Of a stretch of DNA of 48,847 nt, positions 16,509 to 25,515 are shown piece after piece. The position numbers were made by a program, and so were the translations under genes. A model generated the notes under the pieces. The model did no database searches. It was given only the letters and a program-made list of their open reading frames with translations, and had not been told where the DNA came from. How positions within the stretch are numbered: position 1 is the first letter of the stretch; every line of letters starts with the position of its first letter. This stretch comes from JBHHYR01 sp046757585 (GTDB lineage Bacteria; Desulfobacterota; Binatia; HRBIN30). The stretch spans positions 1 to 48,847 of the forward strand of contig JBHHYR010000006.1 in assembly GCA_046757585.1 (NCBI GenBank). The letters run 5' to 3'.

Positions 16509-18905
16509 TCAGTGGTACATGTCCATGATGTCGATCACGCCCATGCTGCGCATGACCTCGAAGACGCGGCTCTTGATCTCTCGGACCGTGGGAAGCCTGA
16601 CCAACTCTGTCGCCAAGCTGCGTGCTGTCTCGAAGCGTACGGCGCGGATCAAGCGCTTGATCACCGGGATAAAGAAGGGCCCCATGCTCAGATCATCGAA
16701 TCCGAGGCCCACTAACAGCAACGTGCAAACGGGATCTGAAGCCATCTCGCCGCAAATGGACACGCTCTTGCCGGCCTGCTTGGCAGCTTGCACGGCTTGC
16801 GCCAAGCACCCGATAACGGCCGGGTGCAGGGGCTCGTACAGCGACGCGACCTTGCGGTTGTTGCGGTCGACGGCGAGCACGTACTGGATCAAGTCATTGG
16901 TGCCGATGCTGAAGAAATCCACTTCCTGGATCAAGTGGGGTGCCAGGCACACGGCCGACGGCACTTCGAGCATCATGCCGATGGGAAGGTGGGGGTCGAA
17001 GGCGTACCCCTCTGCCCGCAGTGCCTCTTGCACCTCGACGACCAGCTCCTTCACCCGCCGGATCTCCTCAAGGCTGGAGATCATGGGAAACATGATGCGC
17101 ACTGGACCGCTGGCACTCACGCGGAGGATGGCCCGTAGCTGCACCTTGAAAACGTCCGGCAGTTCCAGCGAGATGCGAATGGATCGCCAGCCCAAAAACG
17201 GATTCGCCTCCCGCGGGACTTTCAGGTAGCGCGGGTACTTATCCGCGCCGAGGTCCAGGGTGCGGATGGTGACCGGCTGGCCGCCCATGCCGTCAACCAC
17301 CCGGCGGTACAGATCAACCTGTTCGTCTTCGGTGAGGAAATCCCTGTGCGACAAGAACGGGACTTCCGTGCGGTACAGGCCGATGGCTTCGGCCCCATGC
17401 AGGCGGGCCAGATTCATATCACCCAGCAAGCCGATATTGGCAGACAACGAAACACGGTGGCCGTCCAACGTTTCAGCGGGTAGGTCCCGCAGCGTTTCGA
17501 GATCGCGATTAAACGCACGGTATTCGCGCTCCAGTCGTTCATATTCGCGTAGGATCTCCGCCGTGGGATTGACGAACACGATGCCCGCGTTGCCGTCCAC
17601 CACCAACTGATCGCCGTCCCGGATCACCGTACTCGCCCGTTCCACACCGACCACGGTGGGAATCTCCAGCGACTTGGCGAGGATGGACGCATGTGAGGTC
17701 ACGCCGCCGCTTGCCAAGACGACGGCCTTCAGGCCCTCCTGCTCTTCAATCGCCAGGTCAGACAACGCCACGTCCGAGGCCACGAGCACGGCCCCACCGG
17801 CAAACGGCCCGCGCCGCTGCGGGACGCCCAGAAGCTGCCGTAAGACCCGCTGCCCGATATCTTTCGCATCCGAAGAGCGGTCCTTCATGTAGGCATCGTC
17901 CAACGCGGCAAACTGGCCGGCAAGGTCGGCCACGGTTTGCTGGAGCGCCGCCTCCGCACGCAGTCCGTCGCGGATCAAGACCTCCATCCGCTCCACGAAG
18001 CTGCGGTCTTGCAGCATGAGTTGCTGTGCGTCGAAGATCGCGGCGTCGATTTCCGGAACGGTGGCCACGATGCGATCCCTCGTGTGCGCCAGCTCCTCGA
18101 TCGATCGGCGGATAGCGGTGTGCAACCGACTGATCTCGCGCTTGGCCGGGCCCCGGCGGCTCTTGGGCGCCTCGTCGATGCGGAGCTCCGACTTCAAGAG
18201 ATACGCTCGCCCGACGCCGAACCCCGGTGATGCTCCCAAGCCCGCCAAGCGGATCTGGCCAGCGGGTCGCGGCGCCGTCTGGCCCTCGTAATCCTTGAGC
18301 CGGTCGACCGCCTCGGCCATGCGCTCCTGGTACGAGCGGCGTTCCTCTTCCTTGGTCTCCAGGCGAGCCCGCAACCGTGTCTGCGCGAGAATGCCGGCGA
18401 CCGGGACAGCGATGGCTTTCAATAAGCGAACTTCCTCGCGCGTGAAGCGGCGCCGGCGCGACGTCTGGATGACCAGCACCCCGCGCGGGCGGCCTTGGTC
18501 AACCACCGGCACACCGAGGAAAGAGTGGTAGCGTTCTTCGCCGGTTTCCGGGAAGTACTTGTAGCGCGGGTGCGCCATGGCGTCGACGGCCATCACCGGT
18601 TCCATTTTCTGGATCGCGATGCCGGTCACACCCTCATTGATGCCCATGCTGACTTTGCCGACCGAGCTGGGGTCGAGGCCTGTCGTGGCCCACAGCGTCA
18701 GGGCCCGGCGCGCCGGCTCGTACACGTACAGCGAGCACACTTCCATCGACAGGTGCTCGGCCACAGTCTCGACGATGCCCTGTACGCTCGTCCGCAGGTC
18801 TGGCGCGTGCGTGATAATAGCGCCAATATCCTCCAGCAGGCGCAGTCCGTGGCGCCGACGCGGCTGCGGCCGCGCCGCGGAGCGTTGTCTTGCGGCTTCA
18901 GCCAT
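16509..18905 (-). CDS. ptsP: PtsP: GAF-domain phosphoenolpyruvate-protein phosphotransferase (enzyme I Ntr)
   Basis: 798 residues. A GAF domain (about 20-175) is followed by a helical linker, the PEP-utiliser N-terminal HPr-binding domain (about 215-345), the swivelling domain with phosphorylated His405 in GGVTSHASILA, and the C-terminal PEP-binding barrel (about 455-770, with RTEVPFL, GTNDLIQY and SICGEMASDP containing the conserved Cys). The protein passes phosphate from PEP to NPr in the nitrogen-related PTS; the GAF domain senses a small ligand, glutamine in some proteobacteria. No ptsO or ptsN partner is in the window. A good promoter lies directly upstream. Confidence 0.93.
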   Translation of the reverse strand: MAEAARQRSAARPQPRRRHGLRLLEDIGAIITHAPDLRTSVQGIVETVAEHLSMEVCSLYVYEPARRALTLWATTGLDPSSVGKVSMGINEGVTGIAIQKMEPVMAVDAMAHPRYKYFPETGEERYHSFLGVPVVDQGRPRGVLVIQTSRRRRFTREEVRLLKAIAVPVAGILAQTRLRARLETKEEERRSYQERMAEAVDRLKDYEGQTAPRPAGQIRLAGLGASPGFGVGRAYLLKSELRIDEAPKSRRGPAKREISRLHTAIRRSIEELAHTRDRIVATVPEIDAAIFDAQQLMLQDRSFVERMEVLIRDGLRAEAALQQTVADLAGQFAALDDAYMKDRSSDAKDIGQRVLRQLLGVPQRRGPFAGGAVLVASDVALSDLAIEEQEGLKAVVLASGGVTSHASILAKSLEIPTVVGVERASTVIRDGDQLVVDGNAGIVFVNPTAEILREYERLEREYRAFNRDLETLRDLPAETLDGHRVSLSANIGLLGDMNLARLHGAEAIGLYRTEVPFLSHRDFLTEDEQVDLYRRVVDGMGGQPVTIRTLDLGADKYPRYLKVPREANPFLGWRSIRISLELPDVFKVQLRAILRVSASGPVRIMFPMISSLEEIRRVKELVVEVQEALRAEGYAFDPHLPIGMMLEVPSAVCLAPHLIQEVDFFSIGTNDLIQYVLAVDRNNRKVASLYEPLHPAVIGCLAQAVQAAKQAGKSVSICGEMASDPVCTLLLVGLGFDDLSMGPFFIPVIKRLIRAVRFETARSLATELVRLPTVREIKSRVFEVMRSMGVIDIMDMYH

Positions 18906-18930
18906 CTAAGGCACCAGCGAGTCTGGCGGG

Positions 18931-18959
18931 TTTATATACCAGCCCGACCTACGCAGCAA
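18931..18959 (-). promoter_or_regulatory. Sigma-70-type promoter of ptsP
   Basis: On the minus strand TTGCTG (18954-18959) and TATAAA (18931-18936) are separated by exactly 17 bp and end 25 bp before the ptsP ATG at 18905. Spacing and hexamers fit the sigma-70 consensus well, implying a short 5' leader of about 20 nt. Confidence 0.65.
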
Positions 18960-19020
18960 TTCTCCAGTTGACCAGGCTGCTTCGCGGGGAGCAGTGACGA
19001 GACACGTGCAGCTCCAGCGC

Positions 19021-19917
19021 TCAGGAAGGCCGTGGGAAGGCGATGCTCGCGTAGCTGACACAGTGCTGATAGTCGCCGGTGACGTCCAGGGACGTGTAGT
19101 AGGCAAGCAACTGACCAGGCGTCCGCCGGGCGTGCAAGGTGAGGAACACCGCGATCGGCACACGCCCGCAGATCGTCGCCCCTGTCTTGGCAACGTAGTG
19201 TTGAAACCCGGCCGCGTCCGCCGCACAGATCCGGGCAATGGCTCCCATGTCGAGCTCCCGCAGGCCCGTGCGCACCTGCGCCGCCCCCTCAGCGGGGAAC
19301 GGCATATACCCGAAACGCCACCCGTAGTGAACGAAGTCGGAGCTGATGATGAACGTTGTGCGTTCGTCGATGAGCTGGCGCAGAGCGCGAGCAACCGTGG
19401 CATGGTCGTCACCGGCCAGGCTCCCCACAAGGGCGGGCACCACCGCGAGCCCCGGCAAGGCGCGTTGCAGGAACGGCAATTGAATTTCGAGGGAATGCTC
19501 TTCACGATAGGGCTGCGGATCGGTGTGAAATAAGGGCTGGCCGGCGAGGGAAGCGAGACCATCGCGGTCTACCGTCACGACACCCAGGGGGGTTTCCAAG
19601 AAGTCGACGTCGAGCAGCGCCACACCGCGAAAGGCCGCAAAATGGCTGGGCGCCAAGATCACTGCCCGCTGGTAGGATCCGGCCTGGAGTGCCGCGTATC
19701 CCGCGGCGGCCGCGCGCCCCGAGTACTCGTAGCCGGCGTGGGGCACGATCACACCGGCCAGCGGCCCGCTCTGTGTGCCGGTCTGTTGGGCAGCCCCGAG
19801 TAATCCGTCGACCTCGCGGCGCAGGCGCTGTGGGTCACCCGGATACCAGGTTCCTGCCAAATGCGACGGCTTGGTGCGAGCCATGCTGGCTTCGTCGACG
19901 TGCAGGCGGGTCCTCAC
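19021..19917 (-). CDS. MEMO1/AmmeMemoRadiSam system protein B family
   Basis: 298 residues. The MEMO1 fold is shown by the HLAGTWYPGDP opening, VIVPHAGYEYSG with its His (about 59-70), a LAPSHFAAF segment, the HSLEIQLPFLQ motif and IISSDFVHYGW. MEMO proteins resemble class III dioxygenases, and in bacteria usually sit with AMMECR1 and a radical-SAM protein in the AmmeMemoRadiSam set; neither is present here. GTG at 19917 overlaps the upstream gene's TGA by 4 bp, suggesting translational coupling. ATG at 19884 would give the more usual N-terminus. It follows the zinc-ribbon gene. Confidence 0.87.
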   Translation of the reverse strand: MRTRLHVDEASMARTKPSHLAGTWYPGDPQRLRREVDGLLGAAQQTGTQSGPLAGVIVPHAGYEYSGRAAAAGYAALQAGSYQRAVILAPSHFAAFRGVALLDVDFLETPLGVVTVDRDGLASLAGQPLFHTDPQPYREEHSLEIQLPFLQRALPGLAVVPALVGSLAGDDHATVARALRQLIDERTTFIISSDFVHYGWRFGYMPFPAEGAAQVRTGLRELDMGAIARICAADAAGFQHYVAKTGATICGRVPIAVFLTLHARRTPGQLLAYYTSLDVTGDYQHCVSYASIAFPRPS

Positions 19918-20219
19918 GAGGTTGCCGCGCGCTCGGCACCCAAGACGCGCTCGGGCCGGAAGAGAAGTTCCCGCTCGCTGCGGATCTCCGGGCGGCGATA
20001 GCAGTCGGCGCAGGTCACGAAATCCGTGACCCGCAGGAGCTTGAGCACGCTCACGGCCTGCGCGTCGTCACCACGGACCATCGTCGCCGCCTCCACTTCT
20101 CCGGTATGCAGCGCGTAGTAGTCCACCCGATATGACGAACGGGTGTGCATGGTTTCAGCGACCTCGCGGCCGCAATGGTGGCAGCGCAGTGATGCGCTAT
20201 AGCCTTCACGGGCGGACAT
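19914..20219 (-). CDS. Zinc-ribbon-type small protein, unknown
   Basis: 101 residues with two CxxC knuckles, CHHCGRE at about 13-19 and CADCYRR at about 70-76, spaced as a four-Cys zinc site. The middle (SYRVDYYALHTGEVE) is beta-rich. No catalytic motif is present. It is coupled to the MEMO-family gene by a 4-bp stop/start overlap, so the two products probably act together. ATG at 20219 is the only reasonable start. Function unknown; zinc binding is inferred from the Cys pairs. Confidence 0.7.
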   Translation of the reverse strand: MSAREGYSASLRCHHCGREVAETMHTRSSYRVDYYALHTGEVEAATMVRGDDAQAVSVLKLLRVTDFVTCADCYRRPEIRSERELLFRPERVLGAERAATS

Positions 20220-20320
20220 GGCACCGGGTCATCTTAGCCCAATTCGGCCGGCCAGGACACCAGCGGGGTGCAACCACATTGCCGCGGCGCCAACGGCCGC
20301 AGCAATCTGTTGGCCGACGC

Positions 20321-21481
20321 CTACGGCGACGTCCCCGCCGTCGCCGGTTGGAACGGCAAGTGGATCGTGAACTCGCTGCCAATTCCGCGCTGGCTGCGTA
20401 CGGAGACCGTCCCTCCATGGCGGTCGACGATTGCCTTGGTAACCGCCAGCCCCAGACCCAGACCCTGGGACCCGAACTCGAAGCGACCCGACGTGTGCAA
20501 GGACACGTCACCGCACGCCGCAGAGAAGGGTTCAAACACTTCATCGAGCAGATTCGCGTCGATGCCGACACCGGTATCGGTCACCGTCAGGGTGAGCCCC
20601 TGGTGCGTCGCCGTCGCCGTGATCGTGATCTGACCGCCATCAGGCGTGAAGCGCACAGCATTTGATACCAGGTTCGACAGCGCCCGGTCCAACCAGACCC
20701 GGTCCGCACAGAGGGCCGGCAGTCCGCTTGCGATGTCCACGCGCAGCGCCAGATGGCGCGCCGCGACGATCGGTTGGAAGGTCGCCTGGAGTCCGGCCAA
20801 CAGTGACGGAACGTCAACTGGGCGGCGGTGCAGGGCAAAGCGCCGGCCACCCCAGCGGCCGGCGCGCACCATCTGCGCCAGCACCCGGGCCAGCCGCTCC
20901 GTGCTCCGTTGCGCCGTTTCAAGCCAGAGGCGGGGGCCAGGCGCGGGCTGGGCATCGGCCACCAGCGCAAGCGCGTTCGACAGCACATGCAGCGGCGTCC
21001 CCAATTCATGCGCCGCCAGGGCGAGCAAGCGTCCCTTGCGTTCGGCGGCCCGCCGTGTGCGGCTATACGCCTGCTCGAGCGCTCGCATCAGCCGCCGCCG
21101 GTCCGCCTCGACGTCGTAACGTTCCAAGCCGCGGCGCACCACGAGCCGCAACTCGGGCGGCTCCCACGGCTTGGTCACGTAGTAGTAGACGTGGCCGGCG
21201 TTGATCGCGTCAACCAGGGTCTCGACGTCCGTGTACCCGGTCAGGAGCACGCGAATGACTTCGGGCTGCCGCAGGGCACTGCGCGCGAGCACCTCCGTCC
21301 CACTCATCTCCGGCATGCGTTGGTCCACGATCATCAGAGCGATGGACTCATGCGCGAGCAGGGCGAGGGCCTGTGCGCCGCTGCTGGCCGTGATGACACG
21401 ATAGTCTTCGCCGAGGGTCCGGGCGACGGCCCGCACACTAGCGGGTTCATCATCAACAACCAAGATAGTATGCTGAGACAT
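20321..21481 (-). CDS. Receiver-histidine kinase hybrid (REC first)
   Basis: 386 residues, no membrane segment. An N-terminal receiver domain (1-120) has the acidic pair Asp10-Asp11, phosphoacceptor Asp53 (IVDQRMP) and Lys104 (YVTKPW). A helical linker follows, then a HisKA domain with His158 in LAAHELGTPLH and a HATPase domain (NLVSNAVRF, DTGVGID, GLGLGLAVTK). The receiver-first order means another kinase's phosphate, or competition for it, probably controls its own kinase activity. No separate response-regulator gene sits next to it. A TATAAC-type promoter overlaps the start region. Confidence 0.9.
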   Translation of the reverse strand: MSQHTILVVDDEPASVRAVARTLGEDYRVITASSGAQALALLAHESIALMIVDQRMPEMSGTEVLARSALRQPEVIRVLLTGYTDVETLVDAINAGHVYYYVTKPWEPPELRLVVRRGLERYDVEADRRRLMRALEQAYSRTRRAAERKGRLLALAAHELGTPLHVLSNALALVADAQPAPGPRLWLETAQRSTERLARVLAQMVRAGRWGGRRFALHRRPVDVPSLLAGLQATFQPIVAARHLALRVDIASGLPALCADRVWLDRALSNLVSNAVRFTPDGGQITITATATHQGLTLTVTDTGVGIDANLLDEVFEPFSAACGDVSLHTSGRFEFGSQGLGLGLAVTKAIVDRHGGTVSVRSQRGIGSEFTIHLPFQPATAGTSP

Positions 21482-21496
21482 ACTCTATACAGTACA

Positions 21497-21524
21497 GTTA
21501 TATAGATAGTGATATGGAGCGCAA
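21497..21524 (-). promoter_or_regulatory. Candidate promoter of the hybrid kinase gene
   Basis: On the minus strand TTGCGC (21519-21524) and TATAAC (21497-21502) are 16 bp apart. The -10 box ends 16 bp before ATG at 21481, so the transcript would be almost leaderless. The interval also contains ACTGTACTGT, a short direct repeat that could be an operator. The segment is AT-rich against a GC-rich background. Confidence 0.5.
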
Positions 21525-21662
21525 GTCCGACACTGCCTCAACTCTGGCAACGGCGGCGCCGCGATCTGCGAGATGCGCGTACTGCGGCGTGCAGACGCGC
21601 GCACCGCCTGGGCCCTGTGTTGACCGGGCGGATGGACCCCGTTATCGTAGCGGCCAGTCATC

Positions 21663-24056
21663 ATGGCCGGTGCACGACCTCGCCCGCGCCGTGCTGCCGG
21701 GCTCGGGCGCACGATGCGGCACCTCCTGATCTTCTTGCTTCTGCTGTTGCTCGTTGCCGGAGCTACCGCAGTGGGGCTGGTCTACTGGGACATCACGAGC
21801 AACCTGCCCCCGGTTGAGAAGCTGGCGCAGTATCGACCGCCGGTTGCCACGCAGGTGCTGGCAGACGACGGCAGCGTCATCGGCGAGTTCTACTTCGAGA
21901 AGCGCTACCTCGTTCCCATCGACCGCATTCCGGTGGTGGTCCGCAACGCGTTCATCGCGGCGGAAGATGATGGATTTTACCGTCACAGCGGTGTTGAGCC
22001 GCTCAGTGTCATCCGTGCGCTCATCAACAATTTCATTGCCGGGGGGAAAGTGCAGGGTGGGAGCACGATCACCCAGCAGGTTGTGAAGCTACTGTTGCTG
22101 TCGCCCCGGAAGAGCTACGAACGCAAGCTCAAGGAGATGGTGCTGGCCAGGCGCCTGGAGCGCCGGCTGAGCAAGAATCAGATCCTGTCTCTTTACCTCA
22201 ACCACATTTACCTTGGCAGCGGCACCTACGGGGTGGCCGCCGCCGCGCGGGAATATTTCGGCAAGGACATCGAAGACCTCACGTTGGCCGAGGCGGCGTT
22301 GCTCGCCGGCCTGCCGCAAGCGCCGAGCCGTTACTCCCCCTTCCAACATTGGCGGCGTGCCAAGAGTCGCCAGCGCTATGTGCTCGACCGGATGATCGCG
22401 GCCCGCTTCGTTACCCGCGCACAGGCGGCGGCGGCCGCGCGCGAGCCGCTAGCACTGGCCTCACGCAAGGGGAGCTTCATCGCGGCGCCGTACTACGTGG
22501 AACATGTCCGCCGGCTGCTGCAGGCCAAGTACGGTGGCACAGCGCTCTATGCCTTGGGATTGCGGGTCCACACCACCGTCAACCTCGTCATGCAACGAGC
22601 TGCCGAAGCGGCCCTGCGGGCCGGCCTGCGCCAGCTCACCGCACGGGAGCACTACAGCGGCCGGGTGCGGCACCTGTCCCCTCGGGAGGTGGGGCCCTTT
22701 CTGCGCCGGCAGCGACGGACGATGGGCGGCCATGGACTGGAGCGTGGCCGGAGCTATGAAGCGGTCATCACCAGGATGGGGGCTGGTCACGCACACGGCG
22801 GCAGCGCCCGCGTGCAGATCGGGGCCTTCCGCGGCGTGGCCCAACTGCTCCTCCCACCCGGTCACCGCCACCAAGCCTACCGTGCCGGCGACGTGATCCG
22901 CGTCCGGCTGGCACACGAGGTGGAAATCGACCGCAAGTATCAGTTCGTCCGCGACCAGGCACCGACGGTACAAGGGGCGCTGATTGCCTTGGATCCACGC
23001 ACGGGCGACGTGAAAGCGATGGTGGGCGGATACGACTTCGCCAGCAGCCAGTTCAACCGCGCCATCCAGGGCGCACGGCAACCGGGCTCGGCGTTCAAAC
23101 CCCTCATTTACGCCGCCGCCCTTGATCGTCGTTTTACGCCGGCGAGCATCATTGTCGACGAACCCATCGCGTTCCAGGACAACGACTCGATCTGGATCCC
23201 GCACAACTACGAGGAAAAGTATTTCGGGCCGACCACACTGCGGCAAGCGCTCACCTTCTCCCGCAACGTCGTGACCGTCAAGGTAGCCACTGAGCTCGGC
23301 CTACCGTATGTCATCAAATATATTCACCACCTTGGCATTCAGAGCCCGCTGCCACCGAACCTCTCGTTGGCGCTTGGCTCCTCTGAGGTCACGCTCCTCG
23401 AGCTGGCGGCGGCGTACGGTGTCTTCGCCAATCAGGGCCGCCGGGCCGAACCTCGCTTCATCACCCGCATTACCGATAGCCAAGGCACCGTCATCGAGGA
23501 GTACGGCGTGCACACCAACCAGGTCATTTCCCGCGCAACCGCCTACCTGATGACCAGCATGTTGCAGAGTGTCATTGATCACGGCACCGGCCGCCGCGTG
23601 AAGGCCATTGGCCGGCCGGCAGCGGGGAAGACGGGCACGACGAACGACATGAACGACGCGTGGTTCATCGGCTACACGCCACAGTTGCTCGCCGGGTTGT
23701 GGGTCGGCTTCGACGAGAAGCGCAGCCTCGGGGAGCACGAAACCGGCGGGCGCGTAGCTGCGCCGATCTGGCTTCGCTTCATGGAACGCGCCCTGGAAGG
23801 CGAGCCGATTCTCGATTTTCGGGTTCCCACAGGCATCAGCTTCGTGTTGATCAACCCCCATACGGGGCAGCGGGCGCTACCGGGCGATGCGGAAGCGACC
23901 CTCGAGTGCTTCCGGCGCGGCACCGAACCCGCCGTCCCAGCAGTCCAGCCCGTCAGGGCAGACACCGGACCCCTGCGCGATTTTCTGCGCCACGATGACC
24001 CGCGGGCTGGCGCAGAATTCGGGGACTCGCGGGTGCCGGGTCACAGCCGCCAGTAA
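21663..24056 (+). CDS. Penicillin-binding protein 1A-type bifunctional peptidoglycan synthase
   Basis: 797 residues. A short basic cytoplasmic tail and one transmembrane helix (LLIFLLLLLLVAGATAVGLV) precede the GT51 glycosyltransferase domain (catalytic Glu101 in AEDDGFYRHSG; GGSTITQQVVK; KMVLARRLE-like region). The transpeptidase has Ser476-xx-Lys (GSAFKPL), an SRN motif and Lys656-Thr-Gly (GKTGTTND). It polymerises and cross-links peptidoglycan. An insert of about 110 residues lies between the domains (around 330-430), as in the class A OB-like module. ATG at 21714 is an alternative start. The 3' end overlaps the convergent hydrolase gene by 16 bp. Confidence 0.92.
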   Translation: MAGARPRPRRAAGLGRTMRHLLIFLLLLLLVAGATAVGLVYWDITSNLPPVEKLAQYRPPVATQVLADDGSVIGEFYFEKRYLVPIDRIPVVVRNAFIAAEDDGFYRHSGVEPLSVIRALINNFIAGGKVQGGSTITQQVVKLLLLSPRKSYERKLKEMVLARRLERRLSKNQILSLYLNHIYLGSGTYGVAAAAREYFGKDIEDLTLAEAALLAGLPQAPSRYSPFQHWRRAKSRQRYVLDRMIAARFVTRAQAAAAAREPLALASRKGSFIAAPYYVEHVRRLLQAKYGGTALYALGLRVHTTVNLVMQRAAEAALRAGLRQLTAREHYSGRVRHLSPREVGPFLRRQRRTMGGHGLERGRSYEAVITRMGAGHAHGGSARVQIGAFRGVAQLLLPPGHRHQAYRAGDVIRVRLAHEVEIDRKYQFVRDQAPTVQGALIALDPRTGDVKAMVGGYDFASSQFNRAIQGARQPGSAFKPLIYAAALDRRFTPASIIVDEPIAFQDNDSIWIPHNYEEKYFGPTTLRQALTFSRNVVTVKVATELGLPYVIKYIHHLGIQSPLPPNLSLALGSSEVTLLELAAAYGVFANQGRRAEPRFITRITDSQGTVIEEYGVHTNQVISRATAYLMTSMLQSVIDHGTGRRVKAIGRPAAGKTGTTNDMNDAWFIGYTPQLLAGLWVGFDEKRSLGEHETGGRVAAPIWLRFMERALEGEPILDFRVPTGISFVLINPHTGQRALPGDAEATLECFRRGTEPAVPAVQPVRADTGPLRDFLRHDDPRAGAEFGDSRVPGHSRQ

Positions 24057-25066
24057 CGGCTGTGGGTCTCGCGCACCCGGTCAACCAGCGGGCTGATGCG
24101 GCCAGACGTGCACGGTGCGGTGCGCCGTGCCTCATTTCCCTGCAACACCCGTAGGACCTCGCGTGCCGAGGCTTGAAGGGCGTGGAGGTCGTATCCCCCC
24201 TCCAGAACGGCGGCGCAGCGCCCGCCGCTGTGTGCGCCAGCGACCTCCAGCAGCGCTTCGGCCATGGCGCGAAAGCCCGCCTCCGTTACCTGCATGCCGC
24301 CGAGCGGATCACGCGCATGCGCGTCGAATCCGGCGGAGATCAGCACAAAGTCCGGTTCGTACTGGTGCGCGATGGGCAGCACGATCCGTGCGAAGGCCTG
24401 CCGGTATTCGGCGTCGCCGCACCCCGCCGGTAGCGGCAGATTGACGGTGTATCCTTCCCCGTCGCCACACCCCACTTCATCGACCGCTCCCGTGCCCGGG
24501 TAGTACGGATACTGGTGCGTGGAGACGTACAGGACCCCGGGGTCCGACTCGAACATGTGCTGCGTCCCGTTGCCATGATGCAGGTCCCAGTCGAGAATGA
24601 GGACGCGCGGCAACCCATGACGGTGACGCAGGTATGCGGCGCCAATGGCAATATTGTTGAACAGGCAGAATCCCATGGCGCGGTCGCGTTCGGCGTGATG
24701 GCCGGGCGGCCGCACAAAAGCGAAACCGTTGCGCACCCGTCCGGCCACCACCGCGTCGAGCAGGGCAAGGACGCCACCGGCAGCCAGGCACGCCGTGGGG
24801 TACGAGCGCCGCGATGTCGGTGTGTCGGCGTCGAAGGAAAATCCCGGCTTCTGCTGGGTCGCGGCCACTTCCGCGACGTAGGCGTCGTCGTGCACCAGAG
24901 TCAATTCGTCGGGGGTCGCCAGCCGCGCCGGCACCCGCAGCACGTCATCGGCCGCAGCATCCACGAGTGCCTGCAGCACGACGATCCGTTGCGCACGCTC
25001 GGGATGCCCCGCACCAGTATCGTGCTCCAGGTAGCGGGAATCGATGACCACGCCGGTGTTTGCCAT
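24041..25066 (-). CDS. Histone deacetylase-family (acetylpolyamine/acetoin-type) hydrolase
   Basis: 341 residues with all arginase/deacetylase-fold hallmarks: HPERAQRI near residue 21, VRPPGHHAE with the two active-site His, ILDWDLHHGNGTQ with the zinc Asp and His, ISAGFDAH with the second zinc Asp, and EGGYDL. Bacterial members deacetylate acetylpolyamines or other small N-acetyl substrates; the real substrate is unknown. ATG at 25066 is preferred to a TTG six codons earlier. The last 16 bp overlap the PBP1A 3' end in the opposite direction, an example of very tight packing. Confidence 0.9.
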   Translation of the reverse strand: MANTGVVIDSRYLEHDTGAGHPERAQRIVVLQALVDAAADDVLRVPARLATPDELTLVHDDAYVAEVAATQQKPGFSFDADTPTSRRSYPTACLAAGGVLALLDAVVAGRVRNGFAFVRPPGHHAERDRAMGFCLFNNIAIGAAYLRHRHGLPRVLILDWDLHHGNGTQHMFESDPGVLYVSTHQYPYYPGTGAVDEVGCGDGEGYTVNLPLPAGCGDAEYRQAFARIVLPIAHQYEPDFVLISAGFDAHARDPLGGMQVTEAGFRAMAEALLEVAGAHSGGRCAAVLEGGYDLHALQASAREVLRVLQGNEARRTAPCTSGRISPLVDRVRETHSRYWRL

Positions 25067-25191
25067 CGACCGGCAATCTAGCAACCACCGTCGAGGGGGT
25101 AAATCCTGACCACCGAGCTCGCCGGGCGTACGCCCAGCCAGTGCTGATTTGACAGCCTGCAGCGATTACACTAGCGTCGACGGGCGGGTTC

Positions 25192-25515
25192 ATGTTTGGC
25201 ATCGGCACTCCGGAGCTGTTGGTCATCCTTGTGGTGGCCCTGGTCGTACTCGGACCGAAGCGATTGCCGGAAGTCGCCCGCGCGCTGGGCAAGGGGCTGG
25301 CGGAGCTCCGCCGTGCCACGAGCGGCCTGACGGACGAACTCCACAGCGCCAGAGTGATGCTGGAGGAAGAAGCACAGGCCGCGGCGCGCAAATCAACCGC
25401 ACCACAGCCAGCTCAGGCCACGCCCCCTGACCAGGCGAGCGCCACACCGCCAACCGCGAACGCGACAGCGGGTCCCGCCGCAGAGAAGACGACTGATGAG
25501 CCGCCGGAGCGGTAG
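25192..25515 (+). CDS. TatA/TatB-family Tat translocase subunit
   Basis: 107 residues. The short N-terminus MFGIGTPELLVIL runs into a single transmembrane helix, the VVLGPKRLPEVAR hinge (LGPK.LPE is typical), an amphipathic helix (ALGKGLAELRRATSG) and a disordered Ala/Pro/Thr tail. The GxPEL start and the Glu at the hinge lean toward TatB; TatA identity cannot be excluded, and a single such protein may serve both roles. The stop codon abuts the tatC start, so the pair is an operon. Together they export folded proteins such as the MsrP-like enzyme. Confidence 0.9.
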   Translation: MFGIGTPELLVILVVALVVLGPKRLPEVARALGKGLAELRRATSGLTDELHSARVMLEEEAQAAARKSTAPQPAQATPPDQASATPPTANATAGPAAEKTTDEPPER

